Below, one piece after another: positions 21,501 to 32,291 of a stretch of DNA of 57,441 bases. The position numbers and the translations under genes are program-made. The stretch comes from a virus, in IMG/VR virus record IMGVR_UViG_3300020445_001222, positions 1-57,441 of that record; one strand, 5' to 3'. The notes under the pieces are model-generated. The model was given only the letters and a program-made list of their open reading frames with translations. It had not been told where the DNA came from and ran no database searches. Each line of letters begins with the position of its first letter. Position 1 is the first letter of the stretch.

Positions 21501-24500
21501 TAGTAAAACTAGTCGTTGTGTCAACAGTAACAGCAGTAGTTATTCCTGCAATTGGATCATGAGGACGAGGATAAGCATGAACAGTAGCAAAATTATCTCT
21601 TGCACATTTAAACTTAAGACTACCCTCATCAATAGTAATAGTATCGTTAGTGCTCATTCCATGTACACCAGCAAATATTAATCTTAATGCACCAGTTGCT
21701 GGATTATATTCTGCACCATTAGGTGTCTTCTGACTTCCTACCTCTGAACCACTTTGGACATTTAAAGTACCTGTAGTGGCAGAATCAAAGGTATGTGCAT
21801 ATTGTCCACCATAATGAATATTATTTGCTGTACTGGACCAGAACTTATGTTCGTTAGTTAGAACTTCTGCAGTTATATTTGCAGAATCTCCTGTATGTCC
21901 AGGTTCGTATACACTAATACCAATTGCTACTCTTCCATTATAACCAGATCCAAATGCTCTAGAAGTAGAATTGTAATATGGATATACAGTTCCAAATCCA
22001 ACATAAGTTTGATCGAATGTGGAGATTCCAATTTTTACTTTAATATTTGTGGAATCAACAATTTGAGTTATTGGGAATATATTACCTAATGTAGTATTTC
22101 CATATGTCGTAATACCCAATGCACTAGTAAACTTCATACCATCTATGAAGACATCTTGATTCTGTGCATTTAAATTATGAGCAGTTCCTGTGGTTATGTC
22201 TAATATTCCAGTTTGATAATCAAAAGAAGCAGTACTTATTGATTTTCCAGGTGTAGTATAAGTTGGAATACCAATTATTCCTGAAATAGAACCACCTGCA
22301 CCAATAACAGGTAATACATCAGCACCTAATAGAGGAGCAAATCCTAAACCAGTCGTAGAACCTAGAGAAATAATTAATCCACCTTTAGGGAAAGCATTTT
22401 GATTAGGATCCTCTAATGAAACTACAGGAGTACCATCAGTAGATGTTATACCTGTGAATACAATTTCAGAATTTGATCCAGATTCATTATAGTAGAAATT
22501 ATTTCCTGCATTATTATCTGTTGTTGGAGTTTGGAATATTCCATTTATTAATACTAAACCATTTCCAGTCTCTATACCAGTTGTACTAATTCCTGATTGT
22601 GTAACTGTAAATGTTTGGGCAATTCCTGTAAATTCGCTAGAAATATCATCATATATTAAATTATTTGTATAATCTTTTCTTAAGAAAACCCTTCCATTAA
22701 ATTCAGAGAATCCTTTAGGAAGATTACTTTCGTTAACAGTTAACAAACCACTTCCTTTTGGAGGTTCGCTAAAGAATATATTTTGTCCAGAGAAGTTATA
22801 AGAACCTCTATAAATTCTTGCTGCTGTTCCATCAGTATGTAATGTTGCTGCAGTACCAACATGACCTCTTACAACCTCAACAAGTTTTACATCACCATTG
22901 CTTATTGGCCCTATTGATGTTGTTCCTAAACCAACACCACCAACTTTCATAAATTCATTATCAACTTTTAGTATATCTCCATTACGTATAGAAGTAATAC
23001 CAGACATTGAGAATACTGTTGTTGCTGTTCCTATTTGACCACCATTTGCTTCTAAATCATAAACAATTGGTGTATATGAAAGTGGAGATTGTATTACATC
23101 ATCAATTGAAATTACTGCTTTCTCCAACTTTTTAACCATTTCAAATGAATGATAATTACCACTTCCTTCATCTATAAATGTTACTGCAATTCCAGCAGAT
23201 GCATATTCAGGTCTTGTAGCAATTTGGAATTTTTCATTATTAGTTCTAATTGCATAAACTTGATATGGTAGTTTGTTAGTTACAACACCAACTGAATCTG
23301 CAGTTAATCCAATACCAATAGAAGTAGATGTAAGACCAGATACTGATGATCCTGCTCTGTAAATCAATTCTTCTCCAGTTTCAAAGAAGTGATTGGTTAT
23401 TGAAAATTCGCCAGTTGTCTTGTTTAAAACTGCAGTATCTGCTGGATCCCAGAATTTTTGGAATATAGGAGTATCCTTATATTCCATTTTAAAGAATTTC
23501 TTATTAATTCTATCGCTATTAGTTGCATCAAATAAACCAATATTATATTCTTGCGTTTTTATAGAACCATAATTAATATTTTGATATGCATTTTCGGTCT
23601 CTAACTCTTGGTATAAAACTTCATTGAATGATTTAATAGTAACAATACCTGTTACAGAAGAGTCGGGATAGAATTTAAGTGCAACATCTGAACCATCAAT
23701 AATAGTACCAAATGTTCCTATTCCAGTTGTACTTCCTATTGATAAGAAAGGATATTGAGTAGAGTAGGTATTTGTACTATCAGGACTCAATGTTAATATT
23801 TGGTGTAATGCGTATGTTGAACCATAACTTACACTAACTAAAGATTTGATAGAATTAGTTAATGTTGAATCTGCACTAAAGATTGTAGTTTCTCCAGTAC
23901 CAACTACAGAATTACCTGAGAAATATGCACTTCTTTCATTACCATCTGGTTGAGATGTTCCTATCTTAAACCTTAAAGCACCATCAGCATTTGATGTAGC
24001 ACCAAATCCAACAGCATTTGCTCTAACAGTTACTGGAACGGTAAGTGGGTTTGTATAAGATAATGTAAGTTTTCCATTTGCTATAGAAGCATCAAAGTTT
24101 GAGAAATCATTTCCACTAAATCCTTGAGCTGAATCGGAATCAAAATAGTAATCACTTACATAAGTGTTAGTCCCATCATGATGAACATATAGTTCTGTAT
24201 AGTTTTGAGTATACAAATCATTTGCATTTAGATGTAAATGAACGTGCATAGCATCAAAGTTATCAGAACTATATTCAAGTATAGTATTAGTAGAACCAAC
24301 TCCTACAATGGCATTTGTAGACTGATTTTTTATTAAACCAATAGATGTAGATGCTAATCCAACTATGTTGCCATTAAATGTGTCTTTAACGAATTTAATA
24401 TCATAATCAATATTAAACACATCATATGGCGTAAATCTTAGAGATAGAATATCAAACTCATCAACATGTCCTGTTACATCAGCAAATTCCTGTTCAGTCC

Positions 24501-27500
24501 AACCATATTCATTAGTTGTTGTGTTTGCTACACCTGTATTTGATAGATATCCTTTCTTCAAAACAAATGCAGATTCAAATTGTGGATCATGGAGTACTAT
24601 AACTTCATGAATTGCATTTTGTAGTTCCGCAGCACCATTGCTTCTAACTTGAACCAAATATCTTGCAAAATCTTTTCCAGATTCATCTAGATCTATAAAG
24701 GTATCACTTACATTTTCTTTATTTGTAAATTGCTTACTTACATCATCTATTACAAGAACTCTATTTGTTTTACAAATAACACTATCAACAAAACTTTTAC
24801 CTCTAAATTGAAGGAATTTAGAAGAGTTCTGAGCATCTATTACCTCTGTATCAAAATCTCTTGCTTGAGCATATCCATATATTGTATCTACTCTGTTATC
24901 TTCAATAATATCAGCATATTGCAAAGATTGTACAGTTGTCATTCCAAAACTAACTGTAGTGTTAGTTGCTAATCCAACATCAACAAAGTTTTTCAATCCT
25001 GTAGTATGAACTAAACGATTAATTGCATCAATAGAATCTTTAAACAGAATAGGACTCTTAACTGAATATGATAGATTTTGATAGTAATCATTATCAGGTA
25101 GAACCTGTATATCATTATTAAGTTGTCCTGTATTCTTCTTCCAACCTCTGTTTGATCTTACAGAGAAGTCAATATCAAACTTACCATCACTCTTTATAAT
25201 CTTAGATATATCTCCCGTTGAACCAGACTGTACACCTCTAACAGAATCTCCAGATTTAACTTCATAGTTCCCAGAAGTTTTAATATAATCTGGTAAAACT
25301 GTAGTTACATTTAAATCTGTTGATTCTCCATTTACGAATAATTGCTCTCCATCTATAAATGAACTCTTTCCTTGAGTAACTTTAAATGTTGGATACTCGC
25401 TTCTTTTTACGATATTTGCAAATGATCCTTGAGTAGTATTTGCTAGACCTGGATTAGTAGTTAATCCTGCTACACTAAATTTAAGTTTTGCAGGGATAAA
25501 ATTCTCATATGAAATAACCTTAAAGAAATTAAATTGATAGTCTTCAGAGTTAAATCCACTACCCTCTGTACCAGATTTAGTTATTCCCTCTACAAATATT
25601 TCATCACCAACAGTAAAGATAGAAGTACTGAATCCAAGTAAAGGTGTAGTTAAGAAACATGTAACAATTCCACTGGTTGATGTTTGCATAGTGGATATAC
25701 CAACACCATTAGTATTATTGATAGCAAATAATGTCTTAGTATTAAAGTTGAGTCCTCTTGGTTGTTCAAAAATATTAACAGCAGAAATTGAACTTGATTG
25801 AACTTCTGTTGTTAATATACCATCATCAATTTTTTCTCCTGTTATTGAATCTACAATTGCAAGATTTGGTGGTGATGTATAATTATTTCCACCATTTAAT
25901 ATTTCTACATCTGTTATTGTTAAATTAGATCTTAATTCAAGTGTAGGTGCTACATTTGCTTCAGGTCTAAGTGTTTTATCTGAATTATACTCAAATGCTT
26001 GATCAATAACTCTTATTTCTTTTATACTACCTACAGTGTTAGATTGTGCAAATAATACAGCATCAGTACCATTTACAGTTGTAATACTAGAAATACCAGG
26101 TAATTGTTTATAATCATTACCCTCTGAAACCATTTGAACGTTAGCAATAGCACCAGAAGCAGTCTTTGAAGTAGTAGTATACTTCAAAGTTTCGGTATTA
26201 TCTGTAGTATAAAGTTCTAATTCTGGATCTTTAAGTAAAGATACAATAAACGAAGTTGAAGCTACACCAACAACTGAATATGTTCCATCATATTTACTAT
26301 CATTAAATGTAATTTGGTTATAATCAACAACTGTTGAATCTGCTGTAGATATAAATCCACCCTTTTCTACGTTATAGAACAATGGTTGTGTAGGATCTGG
26401 TACTACATCAATTAAAGAATCTGTGTAAGTTAGGGTAAATGAAGCAGTTGATGTTACACCAACAGTTCCTACACCAGAAGTTGAAAATGTTGTTGTATTT
26501 GCAACAGATACAAACTGATTTTGGAATGTTTGATCCGTATATAAATTAAACTTAAATCCCTGTAATGTAGAATCTGATAAATCAAATACAACATCATTAC
26601 CTCTAGTTGGATATAATCTTGGATTAATTGCTGAGAACTCTTGTTCTGCTCCTCCTGTAGACCCTATAGAAATAATTTTAGGAGGTGATGCAATAGCATC
26701 TTCATAAGTAAGACCAAGTTTAAATCTATTTTTATCAATCTTATAAACATAGAATAGACCAGGTTCCAATCCAGTTGCTACTTCATCTGTAGCATTATAA
26801 TAAATTTTTTCTCCAGTTATAAATGGATGGTTATTAAGTGTTATTACATTTTCTATAGTATCAATAGCAGTTGAAGTAAATCCTATAGGATCTATAACAA
26901 GTTTTTCTATATCAAAATTATACTTAACTCTGACTTTAGTGGATGTTCCAATACCAACACTTCTATCTGGTACAACTTTTAATGAAATTTTATCATTTGG
27001 TTGTAAATTATGTGCAGTTGATACAGATACTACTGCATCATTTTTCTGAACTACACATACAATTTGATTTTTAGTTGGTTCTAAAGAGTATTCATAATTA
27101 TCAGAACCATTACTATAGAAATATAAACCATTTGTTGATGTAGTTAATCCAATTTGAGTTACAATTCCAATGGAATCTTGAGATTTATTAATAACATATA
27201 AAGTTTCAGCAGTATCTCCAATATCAAATGTTGCAGATGACTCTGTATTTGCCACAGAAATGGAATTACCACCACCATTTTTTCTAAATGTTACTCTTTC
27301 TCCTGTTTTAAAAGAATGACTAGGTAAGTATATACTTTGTGTAGGTATAGAAATATCATAATTTTTATCCCCTAAAGGATATTCTACTGCAATACCAATA
27401 CCAGGTGTAGATCCAACACCAACAGATTCGGTTGGATTGAAGTATACCTTTTCATTTAATGAAGATTCAAAGAATGGAGAATCTACTGGAATTTTAATTG

Positions 27501-30500
27501 TATTAGTATAAACATACCCTACAACAGAAGTTGTATGTGCTGATCCAGTAATACCTCTCTTTGCCCTAATTATACTTTTATCTGCAAATATATTCAATAC
27601 CGATAATACTTCCGTACCAATTCCAATAGTAGATCCAATTGATAATATAGATGGTATATTAGACACATAGATGTCTGTCATAATACCAGAAGAACTATTA
27701 GCAGGTAAATCCCTATACAAATTAAAGGTTGCTGTAGATATAGCGACTTTTCTTAATCCAGAAATTTTATCAACAAATGTTGAAAGACCACTTATAGAAA
27801 TTATGTCATCTTTTTGGAAATCATGGAAAGGACTTATTTTAATGTCTATACTACCTTTGTCCCAAAGTAAAACAGATCCTGTATATTCTCTAAAGGATGA
27901 TGCTATAGAAGTTACTGATGCTCCATCAACTTTAACAACTCTTGCACTAGCACCACCACCATTAGTACCAGTATTATCAAAATTAATTAAATCGTCTACT
28001 TGATAATTTACTCCTGGATTTCTAATATCTACACTAGTTATAGATCCCTTAGTTGTAGATTCAACAGATGCTTCCTGATTAAACAAACTTTGAGATTCAA
28101 TAATAAAATCATTTCTTGATCCAGTTACACTTAATTGATGAGGGAAAGTATTTCTAACTATACCTGAAGAATTTAAATTAAAATCTTGATCTTTACTATC
28201 TAATTGATTCAGAGATCTAAATCTCTTACCAACAAAGTAAGGGAATTTGGGAGTAAAAGTACCATCAGTTGTTATACCTGCAAAGTAAGCATAAGTTCCA
28301 TTTGGATATTCTGGTGTTTTGCAGAATCTTGTATTATGTACATCTAAATCTCCAGTAGCATCATAAGTATAATCCTCAACAAAGAATCCATCTAAGAACC
28401 CACTAGGACGATCTACAACAGTAGATGAATCTAATTTATAACCAGTTTTTAATACTTGTATACCTGATGAACTATCAAGAGGATCTACAAATCCATAAGG
28501 ACCATATATTGGATGGCCATCATAAGCATATCCAATTATTGGAGAGTGTGTTGATCCTGTATCATTGAATTCTCCAGATGCTATTTCATTTGAATATGAA
28601 ATATTAACATATTCTAAACCCCTCTTAAGAGTAGGATGTAAATATTCAGATCCATATCTTACACCATCATTTAATGTTAAAGATCTAATTTTTGTAGAGA
28701 ATTTAGCATTTCTACCTGCAGGTGTAACACTAATACTAGTTTTTTCTTGGGTATAATTAGTTCCTTCCGAGATAACAACTACTTCAGTTATTTGCCCATT
28801 AACAATAACAGGACGAACGACTGCACCTGTTCCATTTCCATTTACTGCCAATTCAGGAATAGAGAAATATTCACTTCCTCTTGATCTAACATCGACTCTT
28901 ATTAATTTACCACCTACAACAACAGGATATAAAGATGCTCCCTTACCATTTTTAATGGTAACACCTGGAGATCTTTCAAAATTTAATGTAGTACTTCCAT
29001 AACCTGTACCAGTTTCATATAGATAAGAATCTATAATATTACCCCTAACATAAGGTGTTGCTGTGATAACCCCAGAGGTTCCAGAACCGTATGAAACATT
29101 AATGTTTAACTTTATATCTGGATACTTAAATTGGTGATATCCAGACCCAACAGAGTCTAGTTTAATATGAAGTCTGCTATCATAATTATCTGTAATAGTT
29201 CCACCAATACCAGCATCTGCAACTCTAAATTGATCTTTATTCTTTTCAAAGATATAATATTGGTTAGTAGTAACTAATCCAGATATAACAGTTCCTGTAT
29301 TTTGATATTCAACTAAATCTCCTTCTTTAAATCCATGATCTTTAAAATTAACGAGATGATCTATGGTTGAAATACCAACTGCTTTAACATTTAACTGTCT
29401 ATTTTGATAATTAGAACCACCTTCAATAACTTTAATTGATTTTAAAGTCTTCTTACCATTAAATGTTCTAAATCTATGAATACCAGAATTAGAAGTAGTA
29501 GTAAATCCAATTGTATTGATTCCTGCTTGGAAATCACTTTTAGAAAAATATAATCTAACTGTTTGTGAGTTTACAAATTCTGCGATATATTTTGTATTTT
29601 CAACTAAAAATCTATTCTGATCCGCATTAGAAGCAGCAAATGTTCCAATACCTAATGCAACATTACCTTCTGTTCGATATACAACTTCCTCTCCATCAGT
29701 AAAGTTATGATCCCCCAAAAATGTAATAGTTTCTGCATTTTCTCCTATACCACCACCAAATGTTAATAATCTAGCATCAAAACTAGCACTTAAAAACTTA
29801 TCTTCAACAACTGGTTCTAAAGCAACACCATCACCAGGACCTCCGCCAGTTATACTAACAGAAAGAACTTTATCCAACTCTCTTGTCTGAGGATCTACTA
29901 AGATTTTCTCAACAGATCCACTAAGAACAGGTGTTACTAGTGCTGTTGTTCCTGATCCAGTATTAGCAACTTCAATAAGTGGTGGATTTATAACATCATA
30001 TCCAGTTCCTGAATTTAATACATCCGCAGAAAGTAATGGCCCTGAATAAATCTTATCTTTAGACCTATAATTCTTAATTTCAACACCATTTACCATCATA
30101 CCAACAGTTTCAGTTGTGGTATCTGTCCCATCATTCTCTCTAGGTATTAATGGGAACTTTCTAAGAAGTTTTTGTGGTTGAATTTGCTTTTGATGTACGG
30201 ATTTTACAGTAAAAGTATGTTTACCACCAATTCCAACAAGTAAAGGTTCAAATTCAAGATTTAAATCCCCTTGAATAAAAGAGTTAGATGCATATAATTT
30301 AATCTGTTGCTTGTTAGATAATACTCTAACATAATATGATTTACCTGTATCTAATCCTGTGATTGCGGTAGTTTCTGGTTCATAAACAACTTCATCACCA
30401 GTTAAGAATGGGACCTCTGTAGGGAAATTAATAATAGAATATGCTAATTCTCCTACCTCTGTTTGTATAGCATTAGATTCAGTGTTTCCTGCACCAATAA

Positions 30501-32289
30501 AAGTTATACCAGTTCCAACCACTATAGATGGTGTTGAAGGTGTAGTATCTTGTCTAAAAGTGTATGATGGGAGAGAGTTAGATGCAACATACATAAACTC
30601 TTCGCCATAGAATCCATAATCTAGGTCTTCGCTATAAACGTTCTGTACGTCCGCAAAAAGGTCTGAATATTGTAGAGGTACAAATTGACTTGTAGTCTTT
30701 TTAGGAACCCTTCTGATGGCGTGTGGGATACTCTCATCAGTAGAGAATCCAACAAACTCTAAAGTTACTTGTTTAAGTGAAGAATCAATAGCAGTAACTT
30801 TAGCATTTTCTACTTCTACATTTTTAGTAATATCGTTTATAATATCAACACGATCATCTATTTTTAAAAATGCATTATCAATTGAAGATTTTAGGGTTAA
30901 TTGTTTTGTGCTTGTATTAATACCAGAACACTCAAAAGTAGAACTAGTATTATAAACCCATGAATTGGCAAATCTTTCTTTGTCTGTTCTATCGGAGGCA
31001 ATGCCTGGATTATTAATTATATCTCCTAATTCTTTAATTCTAATTTTTTCATTAGGTAATGCAAGACCTGCATCTTTTGCTAATTTTAAATCAGATATTA
31101 TTCCTGCTACTCTTAAATTAACTGGTTTTGTAACATCTCCATTCTCATAACCAAATATAATATCATCTGATCTAATATCATCAGTTGCTGTAATAGGATT
31201 ATCAATACCAGAACAATTTAAAAATTGATTTAGAGTCTTATCAGTATATGTTATGGTGTTAATGCCACTTATAATAGTACCAGATCCATTAAATCCAACA
31301 GTAGAATCAACAGTAATTACAGAAGATCCAGCTGAAACATTAGTTATTGATTTTGTATTTGGAGTTACTTGAAACTCCCCTTCTATAAGATCCTTATTAC
31401 TGTAACCAATGAATAATGATAACTTATAATAAGTCTTATTGTTTCTAGTTACTATTTCAATTTCAGATATTGCTGCTTTTGTTCTAGGATTAGACTTGCT
31501 ATAAATTGTCTGCCCTACTAATTGATTTACGTCTCCTGTTATTTTTTCTACTAAAACAACTTCTCTTCTGATGTATTCAGCATCAGATGGTTTTAACAAA
31601 TACTTTTCTAAGTCGATAACAGAAGGTGTTACTCCAAAAAGAACTTTATAGAGTATTCTAAATGATTCTTCTGTACCTTTTGCTTGATAAAATGACCTTG
31701 CTTCCTTTATAAAATTACCAGCATCTAATTCTGGAACAAAATTTACATCTTCTAACCCAGGTGCAAGAGAGTATTTTACTTTTTTATAAAACTCTTTTAA
31801 AAATAAAGAACTTAAATTTTGTACTGGAGATTCATTATCATGATTTGCACTAGTTGAAGTATTAAATACTAACTCTTCTGAATCAAGAATATTATGATAT
31901 GATGTTATACCACTAAAACCACGAACACATCCTGTAAATGTATTAGTAGTTAAACCAGTGTATGTAATTATCTCATCATCTATCTTTAAAAGACCATACT
32001 CATTAGGAAATCCTCTTGTACTTTCAACACTTACAGTCTTACCTATTGAGGTTACAGATGCAGTAAGGGAAGTAACACCTACAACAACCTGTGGTGTTAA
32101 TTGGTCAAGACTTAAATATTGATCAAGATTATCAACTAAATCGACAGGACCTCCCTGATACTCCTGAGAACGGTAGTATTGTTGAAATAACTCTACTGTC
32201 TTAGGACTTTGATCTAAAATATACTCAGGTAATTGTCCCTCTATCAGTTGATGAACCTTTACTCTCGATTCGATACCAGTTTGTATCAT
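18517..32289 (-). CDS. 7: Giant gp7-like baseplate wedge protein with a YHYH domain
   Basis: 4,590 aa, more than four times T4 gp7 (1,032 aa). It occupies the gp7 slot between gp6 and gp8, and residues 1-280 (YILDQSPKTVELFQQYYRSQE, NFIKEARSFYQAKGTEESFRILYKVLFG) look like a wedge-initiator domain. A YHYH-type domain is visible near residues 1240-1290 (PIIGYAYDGHPIYGPYGF). Many GxGY beta repeats fill the body. Three related blocks (cysteine, then AYPR or YYPR, then DP) lie at roughly residues 3560-3770. The frame is uninterrupted over 13.8 kb. Confidence 0.82.
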   Translation of the reverse strand: MIQTGIESRVKVHQLIEGQLPEYILDQSPKTVELFQQYYRSQEYQGGPVDLVDNLDQYLSLDQLTPQVVVGVTSLTASVTSIGKTVSVESTRGFPNEYGLLKIDDEIITYTGLTTNTFTGCVRGFSGITSYHNILDSEELVFNTSTSANHDNESPVQNLSSLFLKEFYKKVKYSLAPGLEDVNFVPELDAGNFIKEARSFYQAKGTEESFRILYKVLFGVTPSVIDLEKYLLKPSDAEYIRREVVLVEKITGDVNQLVGQTIYSKSNPRTKAAISEIEIVTRNNKTYYKLSLFIGYSNKDLIEGEFQVTPNTKSITNVSAGSSVITVDSTVGFNGSGTIISGINTITYTDKTLNQFLNCSGIDNPITATDDIRSDDIIFGYENGDVTKPVNLRVAGIISDLKLAKDAGLALPNEKIRIKELGDIINNPGIASDRTDKERFANSWVYNTSSTFECSGINTSTKQLTLKSSIDNAFLKIDDRVDIINDITKNVEVENAKVTAIDSSLKQVTLEFVGFSTDESIPHAIRRVPKKTTSQFVPLQYSDLFADVQNVYSEDLDYGFYGEEFMYVASNSLPSYTFRQDTTPSTPSIVVGTGITFIGAGNTESNAIQTEVGELAYSIINFPTEVPFLTGDEVVYEPETTAITGLDTGKSYYVRVLSNKQQIKLYASNSFIQGDLNLEFEPLLVGIGGKHTFTVKSVHQKQIQPQKLLRKFPLIPRENDGTDTTTETVGMMVNGVEIKNYRSKDKIYSGPLLSADVLNSGTGYDVINPPLIEVANTGSGTTALVTPVLSGSVEKILVDPQTRELDKVLSVSITGGGPGDGVALEPVVEDKFLSASFDARLLTFGGGIGENAETITFLGDHNFTDGEEVVYRTEGNVALGIGTFAASNADQNRFLVENTKYIAEFVNSQTVRLYFSKSDFQAGINTIGFTTTSNSGIHRFRTFNGKKTLKSIKVIEGGSNYQNRQLNVKAVGISTIDHLVNFKDHGFKEGDLVEYQNTGTVISGLVTTNQYYIFEKNKDQFRVADAGIGGTITDNYDSRLHIKLDSVGSGYHQFKYPDIKLNINVSYGSGTSGVITATPYVRGNIIDSYLYETGTGYGSTTLNFERSPGVTIKNGKGASLYPVVVGGKLIRVDVRSRGSEYFSIPELAVNGNGTGAVVRPVIVNGQITEVVVISEGTNYTQEKTSISVTPAGRNAKFSTKIRSLTLNDGVRYGSEYLHPTLKRGLEYVNISYSNEIASGEFNDTGSTHSPIIGYAYDGHPIYGPYGFVDPLDSSSGIQVLKTGYKLDSSTVVDRPSGFLDGFFVEDYTYDATGDLDVHNTRFCKTPEYPNGTYAYFAGITTDGTFTPKFPYFVGKRFRSLNQLDSKDQDFNLNSSGIVRNTFPHQLSVTGSRNDFIIESQSLFNQEASVESTTKGSITSVDIRNPGVNYQVDDLINFDNTGTNGGGASARVVKVDGASVTSIASSFREYTGSVLLWDKGSIDIKISPFHDFQKDDIISISGLSTFVDKISGLRKVAISTATFNLYRDLPANSSSGIMTDIYVSNIPSILSIGSTIGIGTEVLSVLNIFADKSIIRAKRGITGSAHTTSVVGYVYTNTIKIPVDSPFFESSLNEKVYFNPTESVGVGSTPGIGIAVEYPLGDKNYDISIPTQSIYLPSHSFKTGERVTFRKNGGGNSISVANTESSATFDIGDTAETLYVINKSQDSIGIVTQIGLTTSTNGLYFYSNGSDNYEYSLEPTKNQIVCVVQKNDAVVSVSTAHNLQPNDKISLKVVPDRSVGIGTSTKVRVKYNFDIEKLVIDPIGFTSTAIDTIENVITLNNHPFITGEKIYYNATDEVATGLEPGLFYVYKIDKNRFKLGLTYEDAIASPPKIISIGSTGGAEQEFSAINPRLYPTRGNDVVFDLSDSTLQGFKFNLYTDQTFQNQFVSVANTTTFSTSGVGTVGVTSTASFTLTYTDSLIDVVPDPTQPLFYNVEKGGFISTADSTVVDYNQITFNDSKYDGTYSVVGVASTSFIVSLLKDPELELYTTDNTETLKYTTTSKTASGAIANVQMVSEGNDYKQLPGISSITTVNGTDAVLFAQSNTVGSIKEIRVIDQAFEYNSDKTLRPEANVAPTLELRSNLTITDVEILNGGNNYTSPPNLAIVDSITGEKIDDGILTTEVQSSSISAVNIFEQPRGLNFNTKTLFAINNTNGVGISTMQTSTSGIVTCFLTTPLLGFSTSIFTVGDEIFVEGITKSGTEGSGFNSEDYQFNFFKVISYENFIPAKLKFSVAGLTTNPGLANTTQGSFANIVKRSEYPTFKVTQGKSSFIDGEQLFVNGESTDLNVTTVLPDYIKTSGNYEVKSGDSVRGVQSGSTGDISKIIKSDGKFDIDFSVRSNRGWKKNTGQLNNDIQVLPDNDYYQNLSYSVKSPILFKDSIDAINRLVHTTGLKNFVDVGLATNTTVSFGMTTVQSLQYADIIEDNRVDTIYGYAQARDFDTEVIDAQNSSKFLQFRGKSFVDSVICKTNRVLVIDDVSKQFTNKENVSDTFIDLDESGKDFARYLVQVRSNGAAELQNAIHEVIVLHDPQFESAFVLKKGYLSNTGVANTTTNEYGWTEQEFADVTGHVDEFDILSLRFTPYDVFNIDYDIKFVKDTFNGNIVGLASTSIGLIKNQSTNAIVGVGSTNTILEYSSDNFDAMHVHLHLNANDLYTQNYTELYVHHDGTNTYVSDYYFDSDSAQGFSGNDFSNFDASIANGKLTLSYTNPLTVPVTVRANAVGFGATSNADGALRFKIGTSQPDGNERSAYFSGNSVVGTGETTIFSADSTLTNSIKSLVSVSYGSTYALHQILTLSPDSTNTYSTQYPFLSIGSTTGIGTFGTIIDGSDVALKFYPDSSVTGIVTIKSFNEVLYQELETENAYQNINYGSIKTQEYNIGLFDATNSDRINKKFFKMEYKDTPIFQKFWDPADTAVLNKTTGEFSITNHFFETGEELIYRAGSSVSGLTSTSIGIGLTADSVGVVTNKLPYQVYAIRTNNEKFQIATRPEYASAGIAVTFIDEGSGNYHSFEMVKKLEKAVISIDDVIQSPLSYTPIVYDLEANGGQIGTATTVFSMSGITSIRNGDILKVDNEFMKVGGVGLGTTSIGPISNGDVKLVEVVRGHVGTAATLHTDGTAARIYRGSYNFSGQNIFFSEPPKGSGLLTVNESNLPKGFSEFNGRVFLRKDYTNNLIYDDISSEFTGIAQTFTVTQSGISTTGIETGNGLVLINGIFQTPTTDNNAGNNFYYNESGSNSEIVFTGITSTDGTPVVSLEDPNQNAFPKGGLIISLGSTTGLGFAPLLGADVLPVIGAGGSISGIIGIPTYTTPGKSISTASFDYQTGILDITTGTAHNLNAQNQDVFIDGMKFTSALGITTYGNTTLGNIFPITQIVDSTNIKVKIGISTFDQTYVGFGTVYPYYNSTSRAFGSGYNGRVAIGISVYEPGHTGDSANITAEVLTNEHKFWSSTANNIHYGGQYAHTFDSATTGTLNVQSGSEVGSQKTPNGAEYNPATGALRLIFAGVHGMSTNDTITIDEGSLKFKCARDNFATVHAYPRPHDPIAGITTAVTVDTTTSFTINVGRSLNSSVSISTASYEPSTGDLVLNVGAGHGFIAAGILTTNTASYNPSTGLLTVNTTTNHGMVTGERVQLANESFTFKCAKDNNLTEHYYPREDDPSSAKWLAITKVDADSFTVFVGESSDTSTHTFVRAELANIRTDDPGGSVGIHTRSLTFTCAQDNHGSFHAYPRASDPIYGAVLGIGATTTDTITINAGTSVNGTGGQLKFTIVDGGTGYVNPDVLVDEPTYTDLDITGVSRRGIGQTSETGINELINLKVGSNTNPIFGNRFADAADLIEANKEFIADVSVGEMLDVYPSFTVAGGSQNCKDDVIDVLESVSFNLRFGGNDETWDAANLYITGAHVAGEEQESIFVFHAARDLANKVINNVAIAKSDYTTRDQVFDLTITADPVVGFNTDANGCANVRSSVNSFIGIVTSAIGFGTVTSKKSFAPAKFFEVSDFSVKGAGYSFQLGDVFAPVGLVTAKGLKKPIKPFELEVVDVFSDRFASWQFGQLDFIDPISTLQDGVRSVFPLFYNAELVSFQKDATDNDSTLIDIDAVLLIFINGILQEPKKAYIFDGGSSVQFIEAPKPEDHVSIFFYNGTRLIDSVETDVPETVKVGDILSVRKAAGIDTSVNQSEGRTIYDVSSSDKIETNIYSDVGIDEFNDRNVNWTKQKRDIFINGRLVSKARDSIEGMVFPTSRIIRDVNVGDTDILVDNGQFFNYEENESSVVTAYVDAVVLDDINIVSAAATVGVDALGRVDTSTIDITNVGSGYTTATVDIKFSAPKFIGVGIGTTAIGTATITNGSVASISVTNVGLGYTNSLNTPVPPQIIIPQPRLIKEEVTNIQSVQGNTGIITGISTVAGIGTDLAIKFFTNNTLDLQVGYHIVVTDTAVGSGVTSIYTHDNDIIGVGTEFADNVYRVHQIPVANEIVCNIKSDTVTTGIQTLGTSIYNPNGYYSWGRLTNLVRNSEPIAIGISGRTVTAGLSTYPLIQRRGYGLRDNGAIRKTLPD

Positions 32290-32291
32290 AT

